The notes beneath the pieces are model-generated. The model ran no database searches, was not told the DNA's origin, and saw only the letters and a list, made by a program, of their open reading frames with translations. From a virus: DNA of 37,112 nt. This document shows positions 7,287-13,600 of the stretch, in pieces. Each line of letters opens with the position of its first letter. Position 1 is the first letter of the stretch. Position numbers and translations under genes: made by a program. The stretch lies in the IMG/VR virus record IMGVR_UViG_3300043774_000468, positions 1 to 37,112 of that record. One strand, given 5' to 3'.

Positions 7287-7472
7287 TTAATTGTCAGAAT
7301 CCTCCTCGTCCAACAAATCACGAACGGCGTCAGAGTACACGCTCAAATACTCGGTGACCTCGTATCTGATGTCAAGCGCGCCAGATCTGATCGACTCGCG
7401 GATTACGTCAACAGTCCGTCCGTGCAGTGCATTAATTTGGTCAAAAAATTTAACTCGGTCGTGCGATGTCAT
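7287..7472 (-). CDS. Small acidic early protein
   Basis: 61 residues from ATG 7472, with GGGAGG 9 bases upstream; a longer frame to 7520 lacks a site. It is helical and acidic, ending in DLLDEEDSDN, and is the first gene of the leftward recombination operon, about 200 bases downstream of the promoter. Small acidic first genes of phage early operons are often host-protein inhibitors or DNA mimics, but the family is not recognised. Confidence 0.55.
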   Translation of the reverse strand: MTSHDRVKFFDQINALHGRTVDVIRESIRSGALDIRYEVTEYLSVYSDAVRDLLDEEDSDN

Positions 7473-7678
7473 CCGTCGCTGCCTCCCTATAAAAAATTTT
7501 TGTGCTGTGCAATTGTGCAATTTTGTTGCTAGTCGCGCTTGCTTTTTCCGCAGATTCGCCAGATCGGTGGCCCCGTAGGGTTTCGCTCACGCCGCACCGT
7601 CGCGCTGTCCCCGCGCTCGCTCGCCTATTGGCCACACTCCTGCGGGGAGTCGATGCAATACTGTACATCGACAGCAAC

Positions 7679-7708
7679 ACTATAACGGATTGTGCTGCCA
7701 TTTGTCAA
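7679..7708 (-). promoter_or_regulatory. Leftward early sigma70 promoter
   Basis: On the minus strand TTGACA (7708-7703) is followed after 18 bases by TATAGT (7684-7679). The start of transcription would be near 7672, about 200 bases before the first leftward gene. The stretch between holds no convincing gene. Confidence 0.75.
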
Positions 7709-7740
7709 CAATTTTTTATTATGTTTTTCAAGGTTGACAA
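7702..7740. promoter_or_regulatory. Operator candidate: inverted repeat covering both -35 boxes
   Basis: TTGTCAAC (7702-7709) and GTTGACAA (7733-7740) are perfect 8-bp inverted arms, centres 31 bp apart (about three helical turns), separated by an AT-rich stretch. Each arm contains the -35 box of one of the two divergent promoters. A dimeric regulator such as the adjacent HTH protein could silence both by binding here. Confidence 0.55.
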
Positions 7741-7762
7741 AATCTCGGCGCGAGCGTAAAAT
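7734..7762 (+). promoter_or_regulatory. Rightward early sigma70 promoter
   Basis: Consensus TTGACA (7734-7739), 17-base spacer, TAAAAT (7757-7762). The predicted start near 7769 leaves a leader of about 25 bases before the HTH gene at 7794. This is one of the strongest-looking promoters of the window. Confidence 0.85.
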
Positions 7763-7793
7763 ACGGTCAACACAATAACCTGAGCAAAAAAAA

Positions 7794-8087
7794 ATGGTGC
7801 CTATCATAAAATTAGACAAACATTGTCCTGAGATCGACCTGATTATTCACGAGCATTTTTACGGCAAAACCCGCCTACTACAGGAGGCGCTCGGCGTCAC
7901 TCGCGCCTGCGTATCAATCTGGCGTAGGCGCGGCATCCCGGCGATGAGGCGGTACCATATAGACGCGGTGATTCGGGAGCGTTCCGAGGGACCGAAGGGC
8001 GAGAGCGATGGCAAGAGCGAAAGCGATGGCCAAAGCAAAAAAAAACCGCTCCCCTCTGTTGAGGACATAATCGGAATTTATTTATAA
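7794..8087 (+). CDS. Cro-like helix-turn-helix regulator
   Basis: 97 residues. The segment TRLLQEALGVTRACVSIWRR (residues 26-45) is a helix-turn-helix of the Cro/YdaS type; the following GIPAMRRYHIDAVIRE also matches that family, in which a short I-P-x-x-x-x-x-x-I motif follows the recognition helix. The C-terminal 30 residues are Ser/Glu/Lys-rich and probably disordered. It is the first gene behind the rightward promoter and likely binds the inverted repeat at 7702-7740. The ribosome-binding site is weak (TGAGC before a poly-A run). No partner CI-type repressor is found on the other strand. Confidence 0.75.
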   Translation: MVPIIKLDKHCPEIDLIIHEHFYGKTRLLQEALGVTRACVSIWRRRGIPAMRRYHIDAVIRERSEGPKGESDGKSESDGQSKKKPLPSVEDIIGIYL

Positions 8088-8145
8088 ATCGACACACGCG
8101 CTGCGGCATACCGTGGGATTGTCAGTCCGCTGGGAGTCGGTAGTA

Positions 8146-8172
8146 CCCTGCCGCAGGCGTGGAGCGGCAGGG
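8146..8172 (+). repeat. Perfect 9-bp inverted repeat just upstream of the RNA promoter
   Basis: CCCTGCCGC (8146-8154) and GCGGCAGGG (8164-8172) flank a 9-base loop; the -35 box begins 2 bases later. The bases CCGCAG (8151-8156) can pair instead with CTGCGG at 8101-8106, so two structures are mutually exclusive in a transcript from the rightward promoter. No T-run follows. It could be an operator, a pause or termination structure, or an RNA switch element. Confidence 0.5.
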
Positions 8173-8173
8173 C

Positions 8174-8202
8174 TTGACAATGTTGTAAAAATATGGTTTA
8201 AT
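8174..8202 (+). promoter_or_regulatory. Sigma70 promoter for the structured RNA
   Basis: TTGACA (8174-8179), 17-base spacer, TTTAAT (8197-8202). Predicted start near 8209, directly in front of the three-way-junction structure. Confidence 0.7.
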
Positions 8203-8208
8203 TTTTTA

Positions 8209-8311
8209 GTTGATTGCACAGTCATCAAACGATTTTTAGGCGAGAGTTCAGGGGCTTAGGCCCTGCCCGGCGTTGTGCACCGGGCCTCTCACCTAAAGGT
8301 CGTTTTTTTTT
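8209..8311 (+). ncRNA. Structured small RNA with three-way junction and intrinsic terminator
   Basis: Bases 8227-8246 pair with 8286-8305 without bulges: 6 pairs, two G-U wobbles, 6 pairs, one C/A mismatch, 5 pairs. Enclosed are two hairpins: CAGGG (8249-8253) with CCCTG (8261-8265), and CCCGG (8266-8270) with CCGGG (8280-8284) around a 9-base loop CGTTGTGCA. Nine T residues (8303-8311) start at the end of the outer stem, as in an intrinsic terminator. With the promoter at 8174 this gives an RNA of about 100 bases. It could be a regulatory RNA, a cis-acting element like the put sites of phage HK022, or just an elaborate terminator between the HTH gene and the replication genes. Confidence 0.65.
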
Positions 8312-8351
8312 GTCTCAAAATCCCTCAGCAACAAATCAGCACGAGGGAACC

Positions 8352-8576
8352 ATGCGCGGGCGTGGGCTGGGCGCGAGCAATCGCGGGGCTGCAAAGCCGG
8401 GGCCCGCAGGGGCGCTGTCCGACGTCGACTCAGGGTCAGGTGCCTGCTCTCTCTCCCTCTGGGGGGTAGGGGGGGCATGGGAGCGGCGAACCGCGCAATC
8501 TAGGGTCAGGCAGTTAGGACAAACAAACAAACAAGCAAACAGGACAAACAAACAAGCAAACATGAGGCGACTATGA
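8352..8576 (+). CDS. Possible small basic leader protein
   Basis: A 74-residue frame starts at ATG 8352 with GAGGG 5 bases upstream and ends in an ATGA overlap with the DnaT-like gene (8573-8576). These two features favour translation. The peptide is Gly/Arg/Ala-rich and ends in a repetitive QTNKQANRTNKQAN tract encoded by the direct repeat at 8516-8561. Low complexity and no recognisable family keep this uncertain; the segment may instead be non-coding with an origin-like repeat. Confidence 0.35.
   Translation: MRGRGLGASNRGAAKPGPAGALSDVDSGSGACSLSLWGVGGAWERRTAQSRVRQLGQTNKQANRTNKQANMRRL
8516..8561 (+). repeat. Iteron-like direct repeat
   Basis: Two adjacent copies of an A/C-rich unit, AGGACAAACAAACAA then ACAAGCAAAC (8516-8540) and a copy shorter by one CAAA tetranucleotide (8541-8561). 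It lies directly upstream of the DnaT-like and lambda P-like replication genes, where origin iterons could be expected. A plain tandem duplication is the alternative. Confidence 0.6.
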
Positions 8577-8851
8577 GCAAAAAAACACTAATAGGAGATT
8601 GGGCACCAGATGCAAAACTATTGGCGTGGTGCCATGCAAACGGGTACGACGCGGATGCGCATTACGATTTTTTTAGGGATTATTGTTTGGCTAATTCTGC
8701 GAAATATGCGAGTTTTGATGCTGCATTCCGCAATTGCTGCCGCGCCGATTGGGGCGGAGTCCGAAAAAATCAAACGCTCGGACAAAATCAGCAAACAAAA
8801 CAGGATCGGCGAGCCAGTACAATCGCAGGTCTGGTCGGTGGCGAGATATGA
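8573..8851 (+). CDS. DnaT-like replication protein
   Basis: 92 residues. The first 55 match the pattern of the DnaT-like ssDNA-binding domain found at the C terminus of phage replication O-type proteins: DWAPDAKLLAWC at the start, FFRDYCLAN in the middle and a final FDAAFRNCCRADW helix. The remaining tail is Gln/Lys-rich. It lacks the N-terminal winged helix of full-length O proteins, so it may be a stripped-down primosome loader partner. GAGG precedes the ATG by 5 bases. Coupled to the next gene by an ATGA overlap. Confidence 0.65.
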   Translation: MSKKTLIGDWAPDAKLLAWCHANGYDADAHYDFFRDYCLANSAKYASFDAAFRNCCRADWGGVRKNQTLGQNQQTKQDRRASTIAGLVGGEI

Positions 8852-9375
8852 GCGTCAACACCAGACTAGACGCGGCGACCGCGACCAAAACCGTTGAGCG
8901 GTTATTCGCTCGCATGGCGCTGATGTACGGCTCTAAATTTGCCGATCAATGGGCGGGCATCAACCCCGCCGACGTTAAAAAATGCTGGGCGGAGGAAATC
9001 GCTGCCTATCCGATTGACCAAATCGCCGCTGCCGTAAAGGCGCTCACGACCAAAAAATGGCCGCCGACCCTGCCGGAGTTTCTTGAGCTAATTCAGGATC
9101 AGCGCCCTGCGCTTACTACAGCGGCCTACAAGCCGTCAAAATCCGTTGACGCGGTAGACACTCGAGCCCCTGACGTTTTGGCCGCTAAGGCCCGCTGTAT
9201 GGCGTCTGTAGCGCGTGGATTTAGCGCCCCGACGCTCGCTTGGGCGTATCGGGCGAAACGCCGCTGGCTCGATGGTGAGGTCAAACCTTCGCCAGACGTG
9301 AAGGCCATGATCAATCGCGTCATTGAGCGCGACCGAGGTGTGCACGACCCATTTTTACAAATCGAGAGGGGCTGA
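8848..9375 (+). CDS. Helicase-loader-like protein (lambda P type)
   Basis: 175 residues from ATG 8848, within the ATGA overlap with the DnaT-like gene; an upstream start at 8734 would overlap that gene heavily. The N-terminal part with LFARMALMYGSKFADQWAG, CWAEEIAAYP and KWPPTLPEFLELI resembles the family of phage replication P-like proteins that bring host DnaB helicase to the origin. The C-terminal 80 residues are basic and helical. Together with the preceding gene it forms an O/P-like pair. Confidence 0.65.
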   Translation: MSVNTRLDAATATKTVERLFARMALMYGSKFADQWAGINPADVKKCWAEEIAAYPIDQIAAAVKALTTKKWPPTLPEFLELIQDQRPALTTAAYKPSKSVDAVDTRAPDVLAAKARCMASVARGFSAPTLAWAYRAKRRWLDGEVKPSPDVKAMINRVIERDRGVHDPFLQIERG

Positions 9376-9380
9376 AAAAA

Positions 9381-9566
9381 ATGAAAATTGTGTTGGAAAT
9401 TGACAACGATTGCATACCCAAAATCAACGGGCGCGACGTTGGCCCAATTATTTTTCAGGCTATAAAAACCAATCCAAAATGGTGGTTTGACTCTGCCGAT
9501 GTTGTGCAGATCGAGGGCACGTTTGGCCGGCATACGGAGGATCGGTACGATTTGGGGCTGAGATGA
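9381..9566 (+). CDS. Small hypothetical protein
   Basis: 61 residues, beginning MKIVLEIDNDCIPKINGRDV, with GAGGGG upstream of the ATG. Ends in an ATGA overlap with the next gene. It looks like a small alpha/beta protein; no family recognised. Confidence 0.55.
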   Translation: MKIVLEIDNDCIPKINGRDVGPIIFQAIKTNPKWWFDSADVVQIEGTFGRHTEDRYDLGLR

Positions 9567-9796
9567 AAGCGGCGATTAAAAAACTGGTCGAGCAGGGCAT
9601 TACCGACCCCGCCGTCATCGCCTGCACTCTGCACATTAAACGCACACGGGTAGAGACCGCGCTCGCGTGGATTGCGCGGGACGTAGATCGAGCAAAACAA
9701 AACGCGACAAAAAAATCAACGCGATTGCAACGGCAAATTTGTTGGGCGACCATGCCGCTGGTAGTCCGAGAAAAGCGCGGCCATGCCGTCGATTAG
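9563..9796 (+). CDS. Small HTH-like protein
   Basis: 77 residues, strongly basic. AAIKKLVEQGITDPAVIACT followed by LHIKRTRVETALAWI reads like a short helix-turn-helix of the type that counts on a conserved small residue in the turn. Coupled upstream (ATGA) and overlapping the nuclease gene by 14 bp downstream. Possible DNA-binding accessory of replication. Confidence 0.5.
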   Translation: MKAAIKKLVEQGITDPAVIACTLHIKRTRVETALAWIARDVDRAKQNATKKSTRLQRQICWATMPLVVREKRGHAVD

Positions 9797-10163
9797 ACTC
9801 AACCTCACGCCGCTGGAGACGCATGAGCAAATCGCTTTTATCCAGTGGTGCCTCATGGCAGGCGCACCCTACAGCACTATTTTTGCCATCCCCAATGGCG
9901 GCAAACGACATATCAGCACGGCGGCTCGGCTCAGGCGCGAGGGGGTGCGCCCTGGTGTCCCCGATTTGTTTTTGCCGTTTGCAGCCAACGGAGCGCATGG
10001 GTTATTTGTCGAGCTAAAACGCATCAAGGGCGGCGCGGCTACAAAACATCAAAAATTGTGGGAGGACGTGTTGAAAAAAAACGGTTATGAGCACGTCTAC
10101 GCCATGGGGTGCGATGACGCTATTAAAAAAATAAAATTGTACGTCAACGGCGGGGCGGAATGA
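9783..10163 (+). CDS. VRR-NUC domain nuclease
   Basis: 126 residues. The core motifs of a VRR-NUC (PD-(D/E)xK superfamily) are visible: Glu near residue 12-15 (THEQ), IPNGGKRH at 39-46, GVPDLFLPF at 60-68 and the ELK of LFVELKRIKGG, followed by KHQKLWEDVLKKNGYEHVYA. Asp in PDL and the E-x-K pair would bind the catalytic metal. Phage members are thought to act on branched DNA or as packaging or replication nucleases. Stop overlaps the methylase start (ATGA). Confidence 0.85.
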   Translation: MPSIRLNLTPLETHEQIAFIQWCLMAGAPYSTIFAIPNGGKRHISTAARLRREGVRPGVPDLFLPFAANGAHGLFVELKRIKGGAATKHQKLWEDVLKKNGYEHVYAMGCDDAIKKIKLYVNGGAE

Positions 10164-11167
10164 CCAAAAAACTCCAAGCACCGTTCCCGTATTTTGGTGG
10201 CAAATCAGGCGCGTGTGATCTGGTTTGGCAGGCGTTTGGCGCAGTACAAAACTATGTTGAGCCGTTTGCGGGCAGCGCCGCCATGTTGCTCGGAGCCCCT
10301 GAGGCCAAACGGATTGAGACGATCAACGATGCGGATGGATTTGTGGCCAATTTTTGGAGGGCGATCCATGCTGACCCTGAGGCGGTGGCGCATTATGCAG
10401 ACTGGCCGTGCAACGAGGTCGATTTGTTTTCGCGTCACTCTTGGCTGGTGCGGCACTCTGAGAATTTAACTAAAAAATTACACGCCGACCCAGAGTTTTT
10501 TGATGCAAAGATGGCGGGGTGGTGGTGCTGGGGGGCATGCAATTGGATTGGCTCCGGTTGGTGCAGTGGCGACGGCCCTTGGGTTCTGGGAGACGACGAC
10601 AAATTTGAAAAAAAATTAGGCAGCGGTGGCGTGCGCGACAAACTCCCGCACCTGAGTGCGGGACGGGGCATAAACCGACAACTCCCGCACTTGAGTGCGG
10701 GGCAAGGCATCAACCGACAAACCGATGGCGAGCGCAGCGCGTTTATTGGGTCGTGGTTTTTGGCGTTGCACGAGCGTCTGCGTGATGTGCGTGTGACATG
10801 CGGCGATTGGTCACGAGTGGTCGCGGATTCGGTGACCGTCCGGCACGGCCTGACTGGTGTGTTTTTTGACCCGCCATATTTCCGAGGCGGGATGGATTAT
10901 GCGGCTGGAGGCGTTGGTACCAATCTGGCAGCCGACGTAGGCGCATGGTGCGCGGCCAATGGCGGCAACCCGCTGCTCCGCATTGTGATTTGTGGCCACG
11001 CCGGGGAGCATGACGCCCTGCTGGCTCACGGTTGGAGCGCGCGCAAATGGGTGGCGCGGACAGGCTACGCACGCACCGATGAGGCTGTGGCCAATCGCAC
11101 GAGCGAGACGATTTGGTGCAGTCCGCATTGTGAGCCGGAGACCAAAATTCAAAATTCACTTTTTTAG
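10160..11167 (+). CDS. DNA adenine N6-methyltransferase, D12 class
   Basis: 335 residues. The AdoMet-binding motif FPYFGGKS (9-16), VEPFAGSAAMLL (33-44) and the catalytic DPPY (237-240) define a D12-class adenine methylase. Residues 162-187 carry a 13-residue tandem repeat LPHLSAG(R/Q)GINRQ that is not part of the catalytic core and corresponds to two hairpins in the DNA. Likely protects phage DNA from host restriction. No cognate restriction enzyme gene is visible. Confidence 0.9.
   Translation: MTKKLQAPFPYFGGKSGACDLVWQAFGAVQNYVEPFAGSAAMLLGAPEAKRIETINDADGFVANFWRAIHADPEAVAHYADWPCNEVDLFSRHSWLVRHSENLTKKLHADPEFFDAKMAGWWCWGACNWIGSGWCSGDGPWVLGDDDKFEKKLGSGGVRDKLPHLSAGRGINRQLPHLSAGQGINRQTDGERSAFIGSWFLALHERLRDVRVTCGDWSRVVADSVTVRHGLTGVFFDPPYFRGGMDYAAGGVGTNLAADVGAWCAANGGNPLLRIVICGHAGEHDALLAHGWSARKWVARTGYARTDEAVANRTSETIWCSPHCEPETKIQNSLF
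10645..10701 (+). repeat. Tandem hairpin repeat inside the methylase gene
   Basis: CCCGCAC-CTGA-GTGCGGG (10645-10662) and CCCGCAC-TTGA-GTGCGGG (10684-10701) are perfect 7-bp stems with 4-base loops, 39 bp apart, one per copy of the 13-residue repeat. Confidence 0.85.
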
Positions 11168-11184
11168 GAGGAGGGCTATTTTTT

Positions 11185-11562
11185 ATGAACGCAGAAAATT
11201 TGGTTGACCAGTATTTCAGTTGGTTGAAATCAAAGACCGCTTGGCGAGAAATCAATGGATGGATTGAGATAACAACGCCCTATCTTGACCGTCACAATGA
11301 TTACATCCAGATATACCTCAGGCAAAACGGCGATGAATGGGAGTTGACCGACGATGGCGAAACGCTGGCAGACTGGATTCAGTCAGGATGCGAACTCTAT
11401 ACTCCGCGCCATAAGGCGTTGCTGCAAACTACCCTGAATGAGTTTGGCATGCACCTCGCGAATGGTGCAATCACAGTAAAGACCAAGCAAGACTCGTTTG
11501 CCTTGCAAAAACACAACCTGATTCAGGCAATTTTGGCGGTCAACCACTTGTTTAGGAGTTGA
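11185..11562 (+). CDS. DUF1828 domain protein
   Basis: 125 residues with AGGAGGAGG upstream of the ATG. The stretch from EITTPYLDRHNDYIQIYLRQ to WELTDDGETLADWIQSG matches the DUF1828 pattern (a two-strand hairpin followed by T-D-D-G). DUF1828 proteins occur in phages and mobile elements, sometimes fused to DUF1829; I do not know an established function. The DNA here has a different feel from the neighbours (more AAG lysine codons), hinting at separate acquisition. Confidence 0.75.
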   Translation: MNAENLVDQYFSWLKSKTAWREINGWIEITTPYLDRHNDYIQIYLRQNGDEWELTDDGETLADWIQSGCELYTPRHKALLQTTLNEFGMHLANGAITVKTKQDSFALQKHNLIQAILAVNHLFRS

Positions 11563-11565
11563 AAA

Positions 11566-11907
11566 ATGTTGAACGTGAAACAGCTCACCATCGACGAGGC
11601 GACGCAGCATGCACAGCTCATGATCGAAGCGGCGACGGACCGGGCAGATCGTGAGTACAGCGGCTGGTCTAGTTTAGCCTATGCGTTTTTGAGGCATTTT
11701 GTCAGAGATAAAAAAAATTTTTGGCCGTGGGAATTGATTGAGGCGTCCATAGATTTTGGCCTAGTACAACCTCAAAACCTGCGGGCGTGGGGAGGTGTGT
11801 ATCAACGCGCATCCCGCGAAAAATTAATTGTTCGCGGCTCGCGGCTAGGAAAACATCCTAACCGTCACGGGACTCTAGTCCCAATCTGGGACGTCGTGCA
11901 AAAATGA
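11566..11907 (+). CDS. Winged-helix-like phage protein
   Basis: 113 residues. WPWELIEASIDFGLVQPQNLR followed by AWGGVYQRASREKLIVRGSR, then a His-rich HPNRHGTLVPIWDV end, is an arrangement seen in small phage proteins that look like a winged helix (helices, then a wing with G-R-x-x). AGGAG precedes the ATG. Coupled to the following gene (ATGA, 11904). Function unknown. Confidence 0.55.
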   Translation: MLNVKQLTIDEATQHAQLMIEAATDRADREYSGWSSLAYAFLRHFVRDKKNFWPWELIEASIDFGLVQPQNLRAWGGVYQRASREKLIVRGSRLGKHPNRHGTLVPIWDVVQK

Positions 11908-12407
11908 CTACGCCAATTTTTTCCGACGAGGTGCAGCTCGCCGGGTGGAGCGAGAGTCATACATCTGGGGCAAAAGTTACGTTTTGGCTTTCCGACCCCG
12001 CACAGTTGAGCGCGTTTCGCGGCATGACGGAGCGGCGCGGCAAAACGGCAGGGCAGCGACTGGCAATGGTGCTCGTCGAGATCAACGACGATGAGACGCT
12101 GGCCGATGAGCCGCCGTCAACCGCAAAACTAGGCCCGTTGTGTGCGCTGGCTGTGGCGTGGTGCAGTGATGCGCCATTTTTAGCATGGTGGCAGCGGCAG
12201 CGCGGTCACATGGCTGGCGATGTTGATGTACGCGGCGACATTTTGGCGACGTGCGGCATTAGATCACGCCGAGAGTTGGACGCGGACGCGAGGGCGGCAG
12301 CGGTGTTTAATGATGTTTTTAGGCTGCCATACATGGCGCACTGCCGCGAGGCGGCGATGGTCGAGTACGGTTTTGACAAGCTCAGCGCGAAACAATCTCG
12401 CTTCTAA
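11904..12407 (+). CDS. Conserved phage protein of unknown function
   Basis: 167 residues. Starts with VQLAGWSESHTSGAKVTFWL, then SAFRGMTERRGKTAGQRLAM and later CGIRSRRELDADARAAAVF. This combination of motifs recalls a family of early-region proteins in beta- and gammaproteobacterial phages; no function is assigned. It is the last rightward gene of the replication block and its 3' end overlaps the leftward Q-like gene by 26 bp. Confidence 0.65.
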   Translation: MTTPIFSDEVQLAGWSESHTSGAKVTFWLSDPAQLSAFRGMTERRGKTAGQRLAMVLVEINDDETLADEPPSTAKLGPLCALAVAWCSDAPFLAWWQRQRGHMAGDVDVRGDILATCGIRSRRELDADARAAAVFNDVFRLPYMAHCREAAMVEYGFDKLSAKQSRF

Positions 12408-12858
12408 TCCGTCTGACATAAGCCGTTGTCACCCCTGCCGCCGCCGCGATATACCGCGTTTTCCATGTTGGCTTAGTCTCCAATAAGGTGATCACTTGCG
12501 CTTTTCCGGTTGGCTGGCTGAACCTTGCCGCGAAATCATCAATGGCCGCTTGTAGGTTTACACAATACTCAGCACCGCCCATGCGCCGGAATTTGTGCGA
12601 GCGTAGATAGAACTCGTTGATCAGCACCATCTTGGGGAGCATTTCCATTGTCCCGATGATCTCGTCCGCCCGTTCTGCCAGCGCGACGTTGATAGGCGGT
12701 CTCGCGGGTTCCGGTGCAGCTTCTGAGTCACCCCAGCCCGGATCGCTGAACTTTGGGTGATTGGCAAACATAGGCGACGTTGACGGGTAGCCTTGCGGCT
12801 TGCCTGTGTCTACGCGGTTCCAGTTGCCCCAGTTCTCCAGAATCATTTTCGGCGTCAT
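12382..12858 (-). CDS. Q-like late antitermination regulator (candidate)
   Basis: 158 residues, CGGAGAACGT before the ATG. The N terminus (LENWGNWNR) and the C-terminal helix-turn-helix (YIAAAAGVTTAYVRRIRSEI) match phage antitermination Q / ArpU-type regulators; the middle has an Asp/Glu-Met-Leu-x-x-Met segment followed by a helical domain. In lambdoid phages Q allows late transcription. Here it is on the opposite strand to the late genes and is the last gene of the leftward operon. The upstream 169 bases (12859-13027) hold no gene and no convincing promoter. The assignment is moderate. Confidence 0.55.
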   Translation of the reverse strand: MTPKMILENWGNWNRVDTGKPQGYPSTSPMFANHPKFSDPGWGDSEAAPEPARPPINVALAERADEIIGTMEMLPKMVLINEFYLRSHKFRRMGGAEYCVNLQAAIDDFAARFSQPTGKAQVITLLETKPTWKTRYIAAAAGVTTAYVRRIRSEIVSR

Positions 12859-13027
12859 ACGTTCTCCGTTTTGGCCCTCTAATTGCCATAATTTTTTTTC
12901 ATTTGTCCAAAGTGTTGCCCAATGTTAACAGATTTCTCACCCCCGAGGGGCAAAATTTGCGCGTGCGTTTTTTGGGTACACTCGACGGTCTCCCGGCAGT
13001 TGGCCTAAAGGATTTTGCCCCCCTACC

Positions 13028-13600
13028 CTATCCCACACGCCTGAACTCGACCACCCAAACCCACGGGTTGGCTGCCCATGATCCGGGGCCATTGATGGAC
13101 TCCCAAAGATAAATAAAAGAGTCGCGGGCGTCAGGCTGCGGGTTGAGGCAGCCGCAGTTGGTTTCAGATTCCCCACAATTTAGACACCCGCCATCTGTGA
13201 TCCCCTCTGCGCGCGCATCGTCTTCACTGATGTCCACCAGCCGCTCCACGCGCACGCCGGTGATTTCCAGCGTGATGCGGCTGGCCCAGCGGGGCATAAA
13301 CATGCCAGGGCGCGGCTTTGTCCAGTCGCCGCAGCTTGGGCAGCCGTCAGCCCAATAGTGGATCTCGTCCGTGCTGTGCCAGTCTTGAGGCGGGTGGCGC
13401 TCCTGATGGTGCGGGCCGCTGAACGCCTCGCGCACCCACAGCCGGTCGCCGGGTTGGCCGTAGGGGCAAAGCACACGGCCGCTGAAGTCTTGTTCTAAAA
13501 GATAAGGCTGGGGCTTCACCACCCGCCGCGCCTGCGTCTTGCTGCCGTCCATCAAGGCCCGCACCATCGGCGAGCTGAAAAGGATTGGACGCTCCTTCAT
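13028..13600 (-). CDS. ASCH/PUA-like phage protein ('morphogenetic protein' family)
   Basis: 190 residues. The opening MKERPILFSSPMVRALMDGS with KTQARRVV, the GDRLWVREAF and MPRWASRITLEITGVRVERL motifs and the final WESINGPGSWAANPWVWVVE are the signature of a widespread phage/prophage family often labelled morphogenetic protein, with an ASCH-like (PUA-type RNA-binding) core. A Cys-rich insert (CLNCGESETNCGC, and CPSCG earlier) may bind zinc. The start lies in the ATGA overlap with the upstream gene. Real role unknown. Confidence 0.8.
   Translation of the reverse strand: MKERPILFSSPMVRALMDGSKTQARRVVKPQPYLLEQDFSGRVLCPYGQPGDRLWVREAFSGPHHQERHPPQDWHSTDEIHYWADGCPSCGDWTKPRPGMFMPRWASRITLEITGVRVERLVDISEDDARAEGITDGGCLNCGESETNCGCLNPQPDARDSFIYLWESINGPGSWAANPWVWVVEFRRVG

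Noticed and set aside
7473-7672. Leader gene between the leftward promoter and the first leftward gene
   Set aside because: Frames here lack ribosome-binding sites and protein-like sequence. It is best treated as an untranslated leader.
8214-8576. 120-residue frame starting at 8214
   Set aside because: It runs through the structured RNA and its terminator and has no ribosome-binding site. Only the shorter 8352 start is plausible.
10160-11167. Restriction-modification system
   Set aside because: A lone adenine methylase with no restriction endonuclease. The nearby VRR-NUC gene belongs to a different functional class.
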